Below are positions 18,239-27,469 of a DNA stretch of 64,000 bases, one piece after another. How positions within the stretch are numbered: position 1 is the first letter of the stretch; each line of letters opens with the position of its first letter. The position numbers and the translations under genes are program-made. Source of the DNA: Bacillus manliponensis (GTDB lineage: Bacteria > Bacillota > Bacilli > Bacillales > Bacillaceae_G); NCBI RefSeq assembly GCF_000712595.1, contig NZ_JOTN01000006.1, positions 1 through 64,000 of the forward strand. The letters run 5' to 3'. Under the pieces are notes generated by a model, which saw only the letters and a program-made list of their open reading frames with translations, was not told where the DNA came from and searched no databases.

Positions 18239-19729
18239 ATGGAAGCACCGCTACTGCAAGTGAAAGGGATAACAAAATCATTCTCAAAGCAGCCTGTATT
18301 AAAAGGAATTTCGCTTTGTGTAGAAGCGGGTGAAGTCTTTGCATTAGTAGGAGGGAACGGTGCAGGAAAGTCCACGCTTATGAAAATTTTAATGGGGCTA
18401 TATATGTACGATGAAGGTGAAATGCTTGTAAAAGGAAACCCAGTTCGGTTTTCCAAACCAGTAGAGGCGCACCGACAAGGGATTTATTTAATTCCACAAG
18501 AGCCGCTTATTTTTGCAAATATGACAATTGAAGAAAACGTATGCATTGGAATCAAAAAGAATAAACAAGAACTTCGATTAAAGCTTCGTGATTTAATAGA
18601 AGAGCTTGGATGGGACTTACAACTGCATATACGAGCGAGTACTTTATCGATCGCCCAGCAACAGTTAGTGGAAATATTAAGAGGACTTATAAGAGAAGCA
18701 GAGATTCTTATTTTAGATGAACCGACATCGACATTGACGGCGCATGAAATTAAGAGTCTCTTTACTGTGATAGAAAAGTTAAAAGAAAAAGGAATAGGCA
18801 TGATTTATATTACTCATCGTTTTTCGGAGATTTTTACAATTGCGGATACAGTGGCAGTGTTGAGAGATGGCATTATTTCAAGTCAAGGAAATGTGAGTGA
18901 TTATACGTATGACATGTTAGTCGCCGGGTTATTACCACAAGGGTATGAACAACCAATGTATAAAAAAAGCGAGCATACTGAATCCTTCACCCACAAAAGA
19001 ATACTAGCGGTAAATGGATTATCTAGTCATCTCTTTCAAGATGTTTCACTCCATGTGCAAAGCGGGGAAGTAGTTGGGCTTGCTGGTGTTATTGGAGCTG
19101 GCCGAACAGAAGTAGCCGAAGTGTTATATGGGATGATGAATGCAGAGAAGGGAAACGTACAATTAGAAGAAGAGGATATTACGAATTGGTCGATAAAAAA
19201 GAGGGTGGACGCAGGAGTTGTTTACGTACCAGAGGACCGAGCTGGGCACGGTATATTTTCCATTGCCTCTGTTATGCAAAATATAAGCTCTGTTTCTTTA
19301 TATAAACTTAGTACATTCTTTTTAAGTAAGAAAAAAGAAAGCGCTTTAATAGATGAATATATAAAGAGATTTTCGATTGTTGTTCACAATCCAAACGATG
19401 AAATCTCTTCTTTATCAGGTGGAAATCAACAAAAAGTTGTATTAGGAAAGTACCTTGCTAGCAATCCGAAGTTTATCATTCTCGATGAGCCAACGCGCGG
19501 CATTGATGCAAAAGCGAGATTGGAAGTGTATGAAGTAATCGAGGAGTTAAAACGAGCAGGATTAGCGATTTTACTGATTTCTTCTGATACAGAAGAAGTG
19601 ATTCGGCTCGCAGATCGTATATATGTGATGAGAAATGGTAACATTGTATCGCATTTAGAAGGGGAGCAAATGACTCTTGATAAAATTACACGTCTTGCGT
19701 ACGACGGTGAAGAGGGAGAAGAGATATGA
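18239..19729 (+). CDS. lsrA: LsrA, AI-2 ABC transporter ATPase
   Basis: 496-residue tandem ATPase of the ribose/AI-2 importer type. NBD1: Walker A GGNGAGKST (about 38-46), signature LSIAQQQLVEIL, Walker B ILILDEPTS. NBD2: a degenerate Walker A GVIGAGRTEVAE as usual in this family, then LSGGNQQKVVLGK and FIILDEPTRGID. It powers uptake of AI-2 through LsrC and LsrD. Its end overlaps lsrC by 4 nt (ATGA). The site AGAGAGGTG precedes the ATG. Presumably repressed by LsrR at the upstream palindrome. Confidence 0.93.
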   Translation: MEAPLLQVKGITKSFSKQPVLKGISLCVEAGEVFALVGGNGAGKSTLMKILMGLYMYDEGEMLVKGNPVRFSKPVEAHRQGIYLIPQEPLIFANMTIEENVCIGIKKNKQELRLKLRDLIEELGWDLQLHIRASTLSIAQQQLVEILRGLIREAEILILDEPTSTLTAHEIKSLFTVIEKLKEKGIGMIYITHRFSEIFTIADTVAVLRDGIISSQGNVSDYTYDMLVAGLLPQGYEQPMYKKSEHTESFTHKRILAVNGLSSHLFQDVSLHVQSGEVVGLAGVIGAGRTEVAEVLYGMMNAEKGNVQLEEEDITNWSIKKRVDAGVVYVPEDRAGHGIFSIASVMQNISSVSLYKLSTFFLSKKKESALIDEYIKRFSIVVHNPNDEISSLSGGNQQKVVLGKYLASNPKFIILDEPTRGIDAKARLEVYEVIEELKRAGLAILLISSDTEEVIRLADRIYVMRNGNIVSHLEGEQMTLDKITRLAYDGEEGEEI

Positions 19730-20703
19730 AATACATTACATACATCCTAAAAGTGCGCGAGTTTTCTATTATTGGCCTACTCATTCTTTATATGTTATTT
19801 GTCAGTACGATAAACCCAGCCTTTTTCAAGTTTGATTCTCTTGCTCTCATTATGAAATCGAGCTTAATATTAGTTATTTTAGCAATTGGCCAATCTTTCG
19901 TTTTATTTACAAGAAATATTGATGTATCAGTCGGATCTACGATGGGGTTAAGTGCAGCTGTTTGCGGAATGCTTTTAACTGAGCAATATAGTGTAGCGAG
20001 TACGATTATTTTTGTGCTGCTAGTAGGCGCTGGAATTGGATTGATTAATGGAATAGGTGTAACGAAATTTCGTGTACCTTCTATTATTATGACACTTGGT
20101 ATGTTAGGTGTTATTAGAGGCCTTATGCTTATTTATACAGATGGGAAGTGGATTGAAGATATTCCGAATTCTTATAAGAAACTATCATCCGTTACTTTAT
20201 TTGGATTACCAGTAATGGTGTGGATTGTAATTATCATATTATTCATTGCTTATTGTGTCCTTACAAAAGTACCGTTTGGCCGATATTTTTATGCAGTAGG
20301 AGATAATGAGGATGGTGCTAGGTTAATCGGTATACCAGTAAATAGAGTGAAGATATTAGCATTTATCCTCTCTGGTGTAAGCGGGGCAATTGCAGGTTGC
20401 CTGTTTGTTATGAATGTTGGCTTTGTTCCAAATCAGACAGGAACAGGAATTGAACTGCAAGTTATCGCAGCTGCTGTTCTTGGTGGTATTCATTTGAAAG
20501 GTGGCGTTGGTTCTGTTTTTGGGGCAGCTCTTGGTGCGATCTTTTTAGAAACGATTAGTAGTTCACTAGTGTATTTAAAAGTACCTGCGTTTTGGAACAG
20601 TGCGATATCAGGATTTTTACTACTTCTTATTATTATATTAGATAGTTCTTTACAAAAGTGGAACGAGCGAGAGCGCTTGAAGCAGCGGGGGGTGAAAGGA
20701 TGA
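19726..20703 (+). CDS. lsrC: LsrC, AI-2 ABC transporter permease
   Basis: 325-residue integral membrane permease of the branched-chain/ribose family with eight to ten helices. The GSTMGLSAAVCGML stretch and the AVGDNEDGARLIGIPVNRVKILAF coupling loop (contacting the ATPase) are diagnostic. It pairs with LsrD to form the channel. Four-nt stop/start overlaps join it to lsrA and lsrD. Confidence 0.92.
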   Translation: MKYITYILKVREFSIIGLLILYMLFVSTINPAFFKFDSLALIMKSSLILVILAIGQSFVLFTRNIDVSVGSTMGLSAAVCGMLLTEQYSVASTIIFVLLVGAGIGLINGIGVTKFRVPSIIMTLGMLGVIRGLMLIYTDGKWIEDIPNSYKKLSSVTLFGLPVMVWIVIIILFIAYCVLTKVPFGRYFYAVGDNEDGARLIGIPVNRVKILAFILSGVSGAIAGCLFVMNVGFVPNQTGTGIELQVIAAAVLGGIHLKGGVGSVFGAALGAIFLETISSSLVYLKVPAFWNSAISGFLLLLIIILDSSLQKWNERERLKQRGVKG

Positions 20704-21698
20704 AGCATGCGAGCATTTTATTTCGGTGGGAAGGTGTATTGCTCTTATTACTAATAATAGAATTTTTCTTATTCAGTTTTTTGAATCCGGATTTTTTTAA
20801 TATCGAAAATATATTGTTTAGTATGAATGACTTTATTTTTATTACAATCGCTGCTATTCCGATGACACTTGTCATTGTAACAGGCGGAATTGATGTTTCC
20901 GTTGGTTCTATTATGGGACTCACTTCTATTATTATCGGTGTACTTTGGATGAACGGGATTCCTATATTGTTAGCTGTTATTATCGCGTTGTGTATGAGTA
21001 CATTAGCAGGTCTTTTAAATGGACTTATTATTCAATTAACCGGTGTGGAAGCACTCGTTGTAACGCTTGGCACGATGTTTTTATATGCCGGAGTAGCTCT
21101 CGTTATTTCAGGGGGATCTAATGCAACAGGATATGAAGGGATTAGCGGATTACCAGACTCGTTTGTACAGCTCGCAAATGGAACGTTTTTAGGGGTTCCG
21201 AATTTACTTTGGATCCTTGTTGTATTAACGGTATTATTTTCTATTTTATTACACCAAACAAAATACGGAAGATATGTCATGTTAACTGGTGTCAATGAAA
21301 AAGCAGCGAAATATTCCGGCATTGGAACGAAAAAAGTAATTGTATTGGCGTATGTACTTTCTGGGTTAGGAGGTGGATTAGGGGGAACGTTTTTAACCGC
21401 GTACTTTGGTTCGGCGCGGTCGGACTTAGGAAATGAAGCAATCTTACCAGTTATTACAGCAGTTGTGTTAGGTGGAGCGCTCATTACAGGTGGAAAAGGG
21501 AGCATTATTGGAACGGTTCTTGCGAGTATTTTTATTGGAATTATGCAGTATGGACTGCAAATGTCGGGACTTACAAATGAACAATCAAACGTAGCGGTAG
21601 GTGTTGTTTTAATCCTTTCTGTCATTATGAGACATGTAAAGTTAGGGGATAGATTTGAAAGAAGAAAATGGGGACTATATGAGGGGGAAAAGCAATGA
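20700..21698 (+). CDS. lsrD: LsrD, AI-2 ABC transporter permease
   Basis: 332 residues, the second permease of the AI-2 importer. It shares the fold with Lsr[19 protein letters not shown] near residue 65 and the coupling loop [23 protein letters not shown] near 200. The frame is open from 20658, but the ATG at 20700 overlaps the lsrC stop by 4 nt and follows GGGGGTGAAAGG, so that start is used. The last 4 nt overlap lsrB. Confidence 0.92.
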   Translation: MKHASILFRWEGVLLLLLIIEFFLFSFLNPDFFNIENILFSMNDFIFITIAAIPMTLVIVTGGIDVSVGSIMGLTSIIIGVLWMNGIPILLAVIIALCMSTLAGLLNGLIIQLTGVEALVVTLGTMFLYAGVALVISGGSNATGYEGISGLPDSFVQLANGTFLGVPNLLWILVVLTVLFSILLHQTKYGRYVMLTGVNEKAAKYSGIGTKKVIVLAYVLSGLGGGLGGTFLTAYFGSARSDLGNEAILPVITAVVLGGALITGGKGSIIGTVLASIFIGIMQYGLQMSGLTNEQSNVAVGVVLILSVIMRHVKLGDRFERRKWGLYEGEKQ

Positions 21699-22741
21699 AG
21701 AGAAAATTGAGTATCGTAATTGTAATGCTGATGTGCCTTGTATCGTTCATGGCCTGCTCGAATAAGGAAAGTTCAAAAGAGAAAGAAGCAAAAGAAGCAA
21801 AATTTGCATTTATTCCAAAATTAACGGGAGTTGGTTTCTTTACATCAGGTGGTGAGGGAGCAACTGAAATGGGCAATAAACTTGGCGTAAAAGTAAAATA
21901 TGACGGTCCTTCAGAAGCAAGTGTATCCGGGCAAGTAAAATATATTAATAACTTTATTAACCAAAACTATGATGCAATTATGGTATCATCAACTTCCGTT
22001 GATGGACTATCACAATCGTTACAGCGTGCGAAGAAAAAAGGAATTACCGTATTAACGTGGGATTCTGACGTAAACCCGAAAGACCGTTCGTTTTATATTA
22101 GTCAAGGAACACCAGATCAACTTGCAAATTTATTAATTGAGATGACATCTTCACAAATTGGTGACACTGGTAAAGTGGCATTCTTCTATTCTAGCCCAAC
22201 TGTAACAGATCAAAATCAATGGGTAACAAAAGCAAAAGAGATTATCGCAAAGAAATATCCAGGATGGGAAATTGTGACGACGCAGTACGGGGAAAATAAT
22301 GCCCAAAAGTCATTGTCAGTTGGAGAGAGTATTTTAAAAACATATCCAGACATTGACGCTGTCATTTGTCCAGATGCAACAGCCTTACCAGCAATGGCGC
22401 AAGCTGCTGAAAACTTAGGCGTAAATCAAAAAGTTGTTGTAACAGGATTTTCAACGCCAAATGTGATGCGTGATTACGTGAAGCGTGGTACGGTAGAGCA
22501 ATTTGGATTATGGGATGTGAAACAACAAGGGGCACTTGCGACATATGTAGCAAACGAAATGGTTGTAAAAGGGAAGAAACTAAAGGTTGGCGATAGCTTT
22601 GAAGTGCCAGGAATCGGGCAAGTAAAAGTAGAGCCAAACGCAATTCAAGGCTATGACTATGAAGCAGAAGGAAATGGAATTATCGTTTTACCAGAGCGCG
22701 TTGTCTTCACGAAAGACAATATTGATAATTACGATTTTTAA
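21695..22741 (+). CDS. lsrB: LsrB, AI-2-binding lipoprotein
   Basis: 348-residue substrate-binding protein. It has a lipoprotein signal peptide with lipobox SFMAC, giving an acylated Cys21. The mature type I binding fold begins [21 protein letters not shown], where LsrB proteins bind DPD (the KLxGxxFF region). Further binding-site segments are [11 protein letters not shown] and [14 protein letters not shown]. It delivers AI-2 to LsrCD on the outer face of the membrane. Last gene of the operon; a terminator follows within 20 bp. Confidence 0.93.
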   Translation: MKRKLSIVIVMLMCLVSFMACSNKESSKEKEAKEAKFAFIPKLTGVGFFTSGGEGATEMGNKLGVKVKYDGPSEASVSGQVKYINNFINQNYDAIMVSSTSVDGLSQSLQRAKKKGITVLTWDSDVNPKDRSFYISQGTPDQLANLLIEMTSSQIGDTGKVAFFYSSPTVTDQNQWVTKAKEIIAKKYPGWEIVTTQYGENNAQKSLSVGESILKTYPDIDAVICPDATALPAMAQAAENLGVNQKVVVTGFSTPNVMRDYVKRGTVEQFGLWDVKQQGALATYVANEMVVKGKKLKVGDSFEVPGIGQVKVEPNAIQGYDYEAEGNGIIVLPERVVFTKDNIDNYDF

Positions 22742-22754
22742 TACTTTTTGATTG

Positions 22755-22788
22755 AACTCGTCTATGATGTAGGCGAGTTTTTGTTTTA
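22755..22788 (+). terminator. Terminator of the lsrACDB operon
   Basis: AACTCGTCTA / TAGGCGAGTT with one G-U pair, a 6-nt loop and TTTTGTTTTAT tail. Confidence 0.82.
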
Positions 22789-22827
22789 TAATTTTTAGTA
22801 CAAAGATAAGAAAGAGGGTATTGATAT

Positions 22828-23169
22828 ATGATTTACCGTAGAAAAACGTATAAAGTGGATCATAGCATTGTGGCTGAATTTAATCGGCATTTTAACGAAA
22901 ACTTATTGCCAACACAAGTAAAGTACGGGGCAAGATTAGTAGGAAGATGGATGAGAAAAGAAAGCGATGAAGTAACTGAGATTTTTGCAATGTGGGAATA
23001 TGACAGTCATGAACAGTATGAAGAAATTGAAGCGAAAGTTAGGAGTGATGAAGCACATATGAAACGTGTGCAAGCTTGGTATGAGAAAATCGGTAGAGGA
23101 AATATAAAACATCTTTTTAAGGAAATAAAAAAAGAAGAGTTTTTTGAGAATACAGTGATACGAAAGTAG
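22828..23169 (+). CDS. NIPSNAP-family protein
   Basis: 113 residues, a ferredoxin-like alpha/beta-barrel fold of the NIPSNAP type: MIYRRKTYKVD at the start, FNENLLPTQVKYGARLVGRW in the middle, and a final IFAMWEYDSHEQYEEIE strand/helix. This fold is related to the ABM/LsrG superfamily, which is worth noting because it lies directly after lsrB, but a terminator separates them and the sequence reads as NIPSNAP. Function unknown. The start follows AAAGAGGG. Confidence 0.75.
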   Translation: MIYRRKTYKVDHSIVAEFNRHFNENLLPTQVKYGARLVGRWMRKESDEVTEIFAMWEYDSHEQYEEIEAKVRSDEAHMKRVQAWYEKIGRGNIKHLFKEIKKEEFFENTVIRK

Positions 23170-23192
23170 TATATGTATGTCATTCTTTCTAT

Positions 23193-23215
23193 AGAGGTAC
23201 AGTACCTCTTTCTTT
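23193..23215 (+). terminator. Short hairpin terminator
   Basis: AGAGGTA-CAG-TACCTCT followed by TTCTTTC. Confidence 0.6.
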
Positions 23216-23257
23216 CATATAATAAGTTTAATATTATATATGAAAGGTAGATGGGAA

Positions 23258-23857
23258 ATGCTATTTCACTATCATTTTTGGACTCCTTATGTAGAAGAGA
23301 CAGAAGGATTTTATAAAAGCTGTGGATTTCATACTTCAAAAAGAATTGGAAAATATAACGGAGAATTTCAAACGTTTCATCCACCGCTAACGTGGGATGA
23401 CTTTCGGGATAAGAATATTGTATTTCGTATCATTGAAGTAAGAAAAGGAAATGTAAATATTACGTTTGGTTATGGAAAACGTGTTAAGTTTGATCACATT
23501 GGCTTCCTAATTTCAAAAGAAGAATATCACAGTATTTGTGAACGGGCGGGACAATTGCAGTGGAAAGTCAACATCGGTGAGCGAAGAACTTTTATTCAGA
23601 CTGCTTACGGTTTTCGTATTGAACTGCAAACACATTTTGATGTGATAGATGATAATGAAGATATAACAAAATTACACCAGCTTGTGATCGTAACAAAGAA
23701 AACAGGATTAAAAGATGACCTTACATTATTATTTGAGAAGGAAATTCCGGAGATTCAACATAGACTTGGTGATAAAGTGACGATTAAACAGGCAACCTTA
23801 AATAAAGATGCTACCACTTTTATAACGGATCCTAATGAAGTGGCAGTATTTTTATAA
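23258..23857 (+). CDS. VOC/glyoxalase-like protein, unknown
   Basis: About 199 residues. The opening HYHFWTPYVEETEGFYKSCGF is the beta-alpha start of a vicinal-oxygen-chelate module, and a second half follows with FDHIGFLISKEEYHSICERAG. No clear full set of metal ligands is seen, so a catalytic role is not asserted. The open frame begins at 23240, but the ATG at 23258 has AAAGG about 11 nt upstream and fits the fold better. Single gene. Confidence 0.65.
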   Translation: MLFHYHFWTPYVEETEGFYKSCGFHTSKRIGKYNGEFQTFHPPLTWDDFRDKNIVFRIIEVRKGNVNITFGYGKRVKFDHIGFLISKEEYHSICERAGQLQWKVNIGERRTFIQTAYGFRIELQTHFDVIDDNEDITKLHQLVIVTKKTGLKDDLTLLFEKEIPEIQHRLGDKVTIKQATLNKDATTFITDPNEVAVFL

Positions 23858-23933
23858 TCAAAATAGATGAAAGATTCCTATTTTTGTAATAAAATAAATC
23901 TGAATAATCAGTCTTGTTTGAGGGGGAATTTGC

Positions 23934-24980
23934 ATGCTAACGAAATCTGCAATATCAACTCTATTTCGTAACTTTTCAGTTAGGGAATGTAAAGGATCTA
24001 GTGAGTTATATGAGCATTTGGCGCTGAAAATTTCAGAAGATGAGACATTACTTCAGTTAGCCTCTTATTCGAAACCGGGACAACCAGCACCAAATCTACT
24101 ATTTGGTGCGGTACATTATTTGTTATTGAAAGGACATGATCATCCGTTAAATAGATATTATGAGAGTGTTACAGAAAATGCGGAGAAAAATATGAACGAT
24201 ACTTTCGAACATTTTAAAGATTTTTGTCAAATTCATCGAAGTGAAATCATTACGATTTTGCAGACAAAGTTAGTACAAACAAATGAAGTGAGGCGCTGTG
24301 CTTATTTGTATCCGAGCTTTTGTTACATATACAGCAAAGTAAAAAGGCCGCTAGCTTTAATTGAAATCGGGACAAGTGCTGGTTTACAGCTGTTTTGGGA
24401 CGAATATCATTATTCATATGGAACGGAGGAAATGTATGGCAATAAGGATGGAAATGTTCATTTACAAAGTGAAGTAAAAGGGGAAGAAATGCCATCATTT
24501 TCACAAACAATCCCACCTGTTATCGAGCGAATTGGACTTGATTTACACGTTAATGATTTACGCGACGAAGAAGATTACTTTTGGTTACGTTCGCTCATTT
24601 GGCCAGAGCATAAAGAAAGATTGCAGATGTTTGATCGTGCTGCAGCACATGTAAAAGATAAGGAGTTTACGTTAGTAGAAGGTGATGGTGTTGCTTTGCT
24701 TCCGGAAGTCGCAAAACATATTCCAACAGAAGCGGTTATTTGCATTTTCCATACACATGTCGCTAATCAAATCCCCGAAGATGTAAAACAAAAGTTAGTA
24801 GAACAAGTAAAGGCAATTGGTGCGCAGCGTGATGTATGCCACTTATATAATAATATGTGGGATAGAGATCTCCATCTTGATTCCTTTATAGATGGGCAGG
24901 AATATAACGAAACAGTTGCAGAAACAGATGGCCATGCGCGTTGGTTCCATTGGAAGGTAGCAGGGGAATCATTCTGTTAA
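23934..24980 (+). CDS. DUF2332 family protein
   Basis: 348 residues matching the DUF2332 family: SYSKPGQPAPNLLFGAVHYLLLKG near residue 45, the Asp/Glu-rich LIEIGTSAGLQLFWDEYHY segment (resembling a SAM-binding motif I) near 140, and a late CIFHTHVANQIPEDVKQ. The family is widespread in bacteria and uncharacterised; a methyltransferase-like fold is plausible. The start follows GAGGGGG. Monocistronic with its own terminator. Confidence 0.82.
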   Translation: MLTKSAISTLFRNFSVRECKGSSELYEHLALKISEDETLLQLASYSKPGQPAPNLLFGAVHYLLLKGHDHPLNRYYESVTENAEKNMNDTFEHFKDFCQIHRSEIITILQTKLVQTNEVRRCAYLYPSFCYIYSKVKRPLALIEIGTSAGLQLFWDEYHYSYGTEEMYGNKDGNVHLQSEVKGEEMPSFSQTIPPVIERIGLDLHVNDLRDEEDYFWLRSLIWPEHKERLQMFDRAAAHVKDKEFTLVEGDGVALLPEVAKHIPTEAVICIFHTHVANQIPEDVKQKLVEQVKAIGAQRDVCHLYNNMWDRDLHLDSFIDGQEYNETVAETDGHARWFHWKVAGESFC

Positions 24981-24984
24981 ATAG

Positions 24985-25014
24985 AGGACATTCGGAAATG
25001 AATGTCCTTTTTCA
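24985..25014 (+). terminator. Rho-independent terminator
   Basis: AGGACATTC / GAATGTCCT with 6-nt loop and TTTTT tail after the DUF2332 gene. Confidence 0.8.
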
Positions 25015-25033
25015 TGAAAAGTGAGGGGGAACA

Positions 25034-25573
25034 ATGTTGTTTCAATCAGGAAAAATAAGTGTGCAACATGTAACACTTCAAGATGCTGAGAGGCTATCAA
25101 ACTGGTTAACAAATCCTGAAGTGTTAGCATTTTATGAAGGGCGAGATAAACCGCAGTCTTTAGAGCAAGTTCGTGCGCATTACATACATGATGATAAGAG
25201 TCATGAGCATAGATGTATTGTAGAGTACGAAGGAAATGCAATTGGCTATATACAACTGTATCCAGTTGATGAAGAGTGGAAAGCATTGTATGGATACGAA
25301 AAGGAAGAACATGTATGGGGAATGGATCAATTCATCGGTGACGTAACGTATTGGAATAAAGGGATTGGTACAAAACTTGTGGAAGCGACTATTACGTATG
25401 TAATAGAAGAGATAGGTGCAGAAGCAATTGCGATGGATCCGAGAGTGAGCAATGAACGGGCGATTCGTTGCTATGAAAAGTGTGGGTTTCAAAAGATAAA
25501 AATATTAAAAGAACACGAGCTGCATGAAGGGACGTTAGAAGATTGTTGGATGATGGAATATCGGAAGAGGTGA
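25034..25573 (+). CDS. GNAT acetyltransferase, aminoglycoside AAC(6')-like
   Basis: 179 residues of the Acetyltransf_8/AAC(6') type. Marks are FYEGRDKPQSLEQVRAHY, the central GMDQFIGDVTYWNKGIGTKLVEA acetyl-CoA loop, and the C-terminal MDPRVSNERAIRCYEKCGFQK, which closely resembles AAC(6')-I enzymes. Whether it modifies aminoglycosides is unproven; many chromosomal B. cereus relatives are of unknown substrate. It is followed 3 nt later by a truncated isochorismatase-like frame and then a full isochorismatase gene. Confidence 0.82.
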   Translation: MLFQSGKISVQHVTLQDAERLSNWLTNPEVLAFYEGRDKPQSLEQVRAHYIHDDKSHEHRCIVEYEGNAIGYIQLYPVDEEWKALYGYEKEEHVWGMDQFIGDVTYWNKGIGTKLVEATITYVIEEIGAEAIAMDPRVSNERAIRCYEKCGFQKIKILKEHELHEGTLEDCWMMEYRKR

Positions 25574-25576
25574 CGT

Positions 25577-25639
25577 ATGAAAGCGCTACTCGTTTTAGAT
25601 ATGCAAAAAGGTTTGTTAAATCAAAAGGAGGGAGTATGA
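25577..25639 (+). pseudogene. 20-codon isochorismatase-like N-terminal relic
   Basis: An ATG frame of 20 codons (MKALLVLDMQKGLLNQKEGV, then TGA) that mirrors the first residues of the next gene's product (MKKALIVIDVQEA). It looks like the surviving start of a second cysteine-hydrolase gene fused by deletion to the upstream region of the next one. Its last codons contain the AAAGGAGGGAG ribosome site of that gene, so it may now act as a coupled leader peptide. Confidence 0.55.
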
Positions 25640-25640
25640 A

Positions 25641-26156
25641 ATGAAAAAAGCACTTATCGTGATTGATGTACAAGAAGCGATGTACACATTCCCAGTATAT
25701 AATGGAGAAGTTTTACTTGAAAATTTGCAATATGCAATTGAGCAATGCCGAACGCATAATATTCCAGTTATATTTGTTCAGCATAATGGAGAAGAAGGAC
25801 ATCCGCTTGAAAAAGGAACAGACGGGTGGGAAATTCATCCTCGTATTGCTCCTTTACAAAATGAAACAATTGTGGAAAAAACAACGCCAGATTCTTTCCG
25901 TAAAACAAGTCTTGGAGATGTATTACGTGAACAAGAGATTGAACATCTTATCATTTGCGGTATGCAAACAGAGTACTGCGTAGATACAACAGTTCGCAGA
26001 GCGTTTAGTGAAGGATTTAAAGTCACGCTTATTCGTGATGGACATAGTACATTTGACGGTGATCATCTGCAAGCGGGTGATATTGTGGCACATCATAATA
26101 GAGTGCTAGCTTCGTTTGCGGATACAGAAAATGTAAAAGAGGTACAGTTTCGTTAA
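25641..26156 (+). CDS. Isochorismatase-family cysteine hydrolase
   Basis: 171 residues with the catalytic triad of the family: Asp9 (VIDVQEA), Lys80 (IVEKTTPDSF) and Cys113 (CGMQTEYCVDTTVRRAF). Typical of nicotinamidase/isochorismatase-like amidohydrolases; the substrate is not predictable. It is translated from a strong AAAGGAGGG site. It is in line with the upstream GNAT gene and probably cotranscribed with it. Confidence 0.87.
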   Translation: MKKALIVIDVQEAMYTFPVYNGEVLLENLQYAIEQCRTHNIPVIFVQHNGEEGHPLEKGTDGWEIHPRIAPLQNETIVEKTTPDSFRKTSLGDVLREQEIEHLIICGMQTEYCVDTTVRRAFSEGFKVTLIRDGHSTFDGDHLQAGDIVAHHNRVLASFADTENVKEVQFR

Positions 26157-26157
26157 T

Positions 26158-26394
26158 ATATCGGGGAATGAAGCGGAAGTAAAAAGAGCATTTGCAAAGG
26201 ATTATTTTATTCATACACCAGAAGCACTATTTCGTGAATGGTTTTCCATAAATGGTGGGGAAACATTTGGGTATAGTAGATTAGGCTACTATATAGGTGA
26301 TTTGTTATTTCAACATGAAGTAGAGCGTGTTGGAGGAAAGAATGCAATCATCGCATGGAAGAATGGTGGTTTTGAAGCACGTGCTATGGATTAG
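26158..26394 (+). pseudogene. C-terminal fragment of a lost gene
   Basis: A 78-codon open stretch without any usable start codon, reading ISGNEAEVKRAF ... HTPEALFREWFSINGG ... YSRLGYYIGDLLF and ending at TAG. The composition is protein-like throughout. It reads like the C-terminal helix region of a larger enzyme (the GYYIG segment recalls zinc-protease-like families such as DUF2268, low confidence). Its frame is different from that of the preceding gene, so it is a relic, not a readthrough extension. Confidence 0.6.
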
Positions 26395-26429
26395 TTATAC
26401 GATAGTGAACATGCATTTAGAGGAGGCTA

Positions 26430-26714
26430 ATGATGAAGTCATTCAGCATATGGTCATTAAGGTGTATTGCTTTAGGGACACTTCTCTTTGGAGTGAATTG
26501 GATAATAGAGGGATATGTTGAACCCATTGTTTTTATTGGGATTATTTGTTTGGTAGCAGGGAGCATATTGAGTTTTATCGCAATCGCCAAACAGGAAGAA
26601 GGAAGGTTAAAGTTTGTTTCACCCTTATTTTTTTTCCTTGCTCTGTTTTTTATAACTTGGTATGAACCTTTCCAAATCATTCGCATTGTGACTTGGCTTA
26701 AAAATCTAGGTTGA
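26430..26714 (+). CDS. Small membrane protein, unknown
   Basis: 94 residues with three hydrophobic segments (about 10-30, 32-52 and 66-85). A strong TTAGAGGAGG site precedes the ATGATG start. No family recognised. It may be a survivor of the gene set to which the adjacent C-terminal fragment belonged. Confidence 0.6.
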   Translation: MMKSFSIWSLRCIALGTLLFGVNWIIEGYVEPIVFIGIICLVAGSILSFIAIAKQEEGRLKFVSPLFFFLALFFITWYEPFQIIRIVTWLKNLG

Positions 26715-26772
26715 ATTCATAGCTGTAATCATGAACAATAAAGGGTTTCACAAGCAAGAGGTCCTTTGTATT

Positions 26773-26812
26773 GACAAAAGCTTGGAGCGTTTCTCCAAGC
26801 TTTTGTTATGTC
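26773..26812. terminator. Bidirectional terminator
   Basis: ACAAAAGCTTGGAG / CTCCAAGCTTTTGT with a 5-nt loop, lying between convergent genes. Confidence 0.85.
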
Positions 26813-26849
26813 AAAGAAGAAATTTATTTTATCCTCTTGTTCATTCCAC

Positions 26850-27302
26850 TTACTTCTCATCTTTTTCGTCTTTTTTAATATGCTGCTCTTCCGCAAACTC
26901 TGTTCCGTAAGCTAATTTTTGCTTAAATAGTATTTGCTTTCTTGCATTTGTATGTCTCATGAAAAGTTGGGTTAGTACATAGCGATGAACAAAAACTTCA
27001 GCTAATGTGAAAATCATTGCCGATAAAATACTGCCCCAAGCAATTTGCATATAATTGTTTAGAAGAATGTTTCCGAAAATCCATACGCTTGAGTATGTGA
27101 GTAGGAAGTCAACCATTAAAGCTGTTCTCATCCCTGTTCGAGGTAAAACGACGCGGTCTACAAGCATATAAGAGACAACCGTGACAAATAAGCTGAAGGA
27201 AAATACTTGTGTAATTGTCGCGTCAAAAAATAAATCTAGTCCAACTGCAAAGGCAATTAAAGCAGCTACAAATTTCGTTAAAAATATCAAGATGTTGTTC
27301 AT
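26850..27302 (-). CDS. DUF2512 (YndM-like) membrane protein
   Basis: About 150 residues with four hydrophobic segments and a charged tail rich in Lys/Asp/Glu (KKDEKDEK end). The pattern VDRVVLPRTGMRTALMVDFLL is characteristic of the DUF2512/YndM family of Bacillus. The ATG at 27302 with AAGAGG ahead is preferred over the TTG two codons upstream. Function unknown. Confidence 0.8.
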   Translation of the reverse strand: MNNILIFLTKFVAALIAFAVGLDLFFDATITQVFSFSLFVTVVSYMLVDRVVLPRTGMRTALMVDFLLTYSSVWIFGNILLNNYMQIAWGSILSAMIFTLAEVFVHRYVLTQLFMRHTNARKQILFKQKLAYGTEFAEEQHIKKDEKDEK

Positions 27303-27469
27303 GGTCAAAACCTCTTTTTTCTATTTAGTGTAAACAAGAAAAAAGAAATATATACATAGGCGCGGGATAAGTAAGGCAGTTTCTCAATTTCATATCTGAT
27401 GTCTAAAAATTAAAAAAATGTTATAGTAGTAAGTGAATAACTTACATTTTTAGGTAAGGAGGGCTTGGA

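Noticed and set aside
18087-18456. Minus-strand frames across the lsrR-lsrA region
   Set aside because: They overlap the well-supported lsrA start and the operator region and lack ribosome sites.
21032-21625. 197-codon open frame antisense to lsrD
   Set aside because: Shadow of a membrane protein gene, Pro/Thr-rich with no start signal.
22828-23169. The NIPSNAP protein as the missing LsrG
   Set aside because: The fold is related and it is next to lsrB, but a terminator separates them and the sequence has NIPSNAP features; kept as a separate gene.
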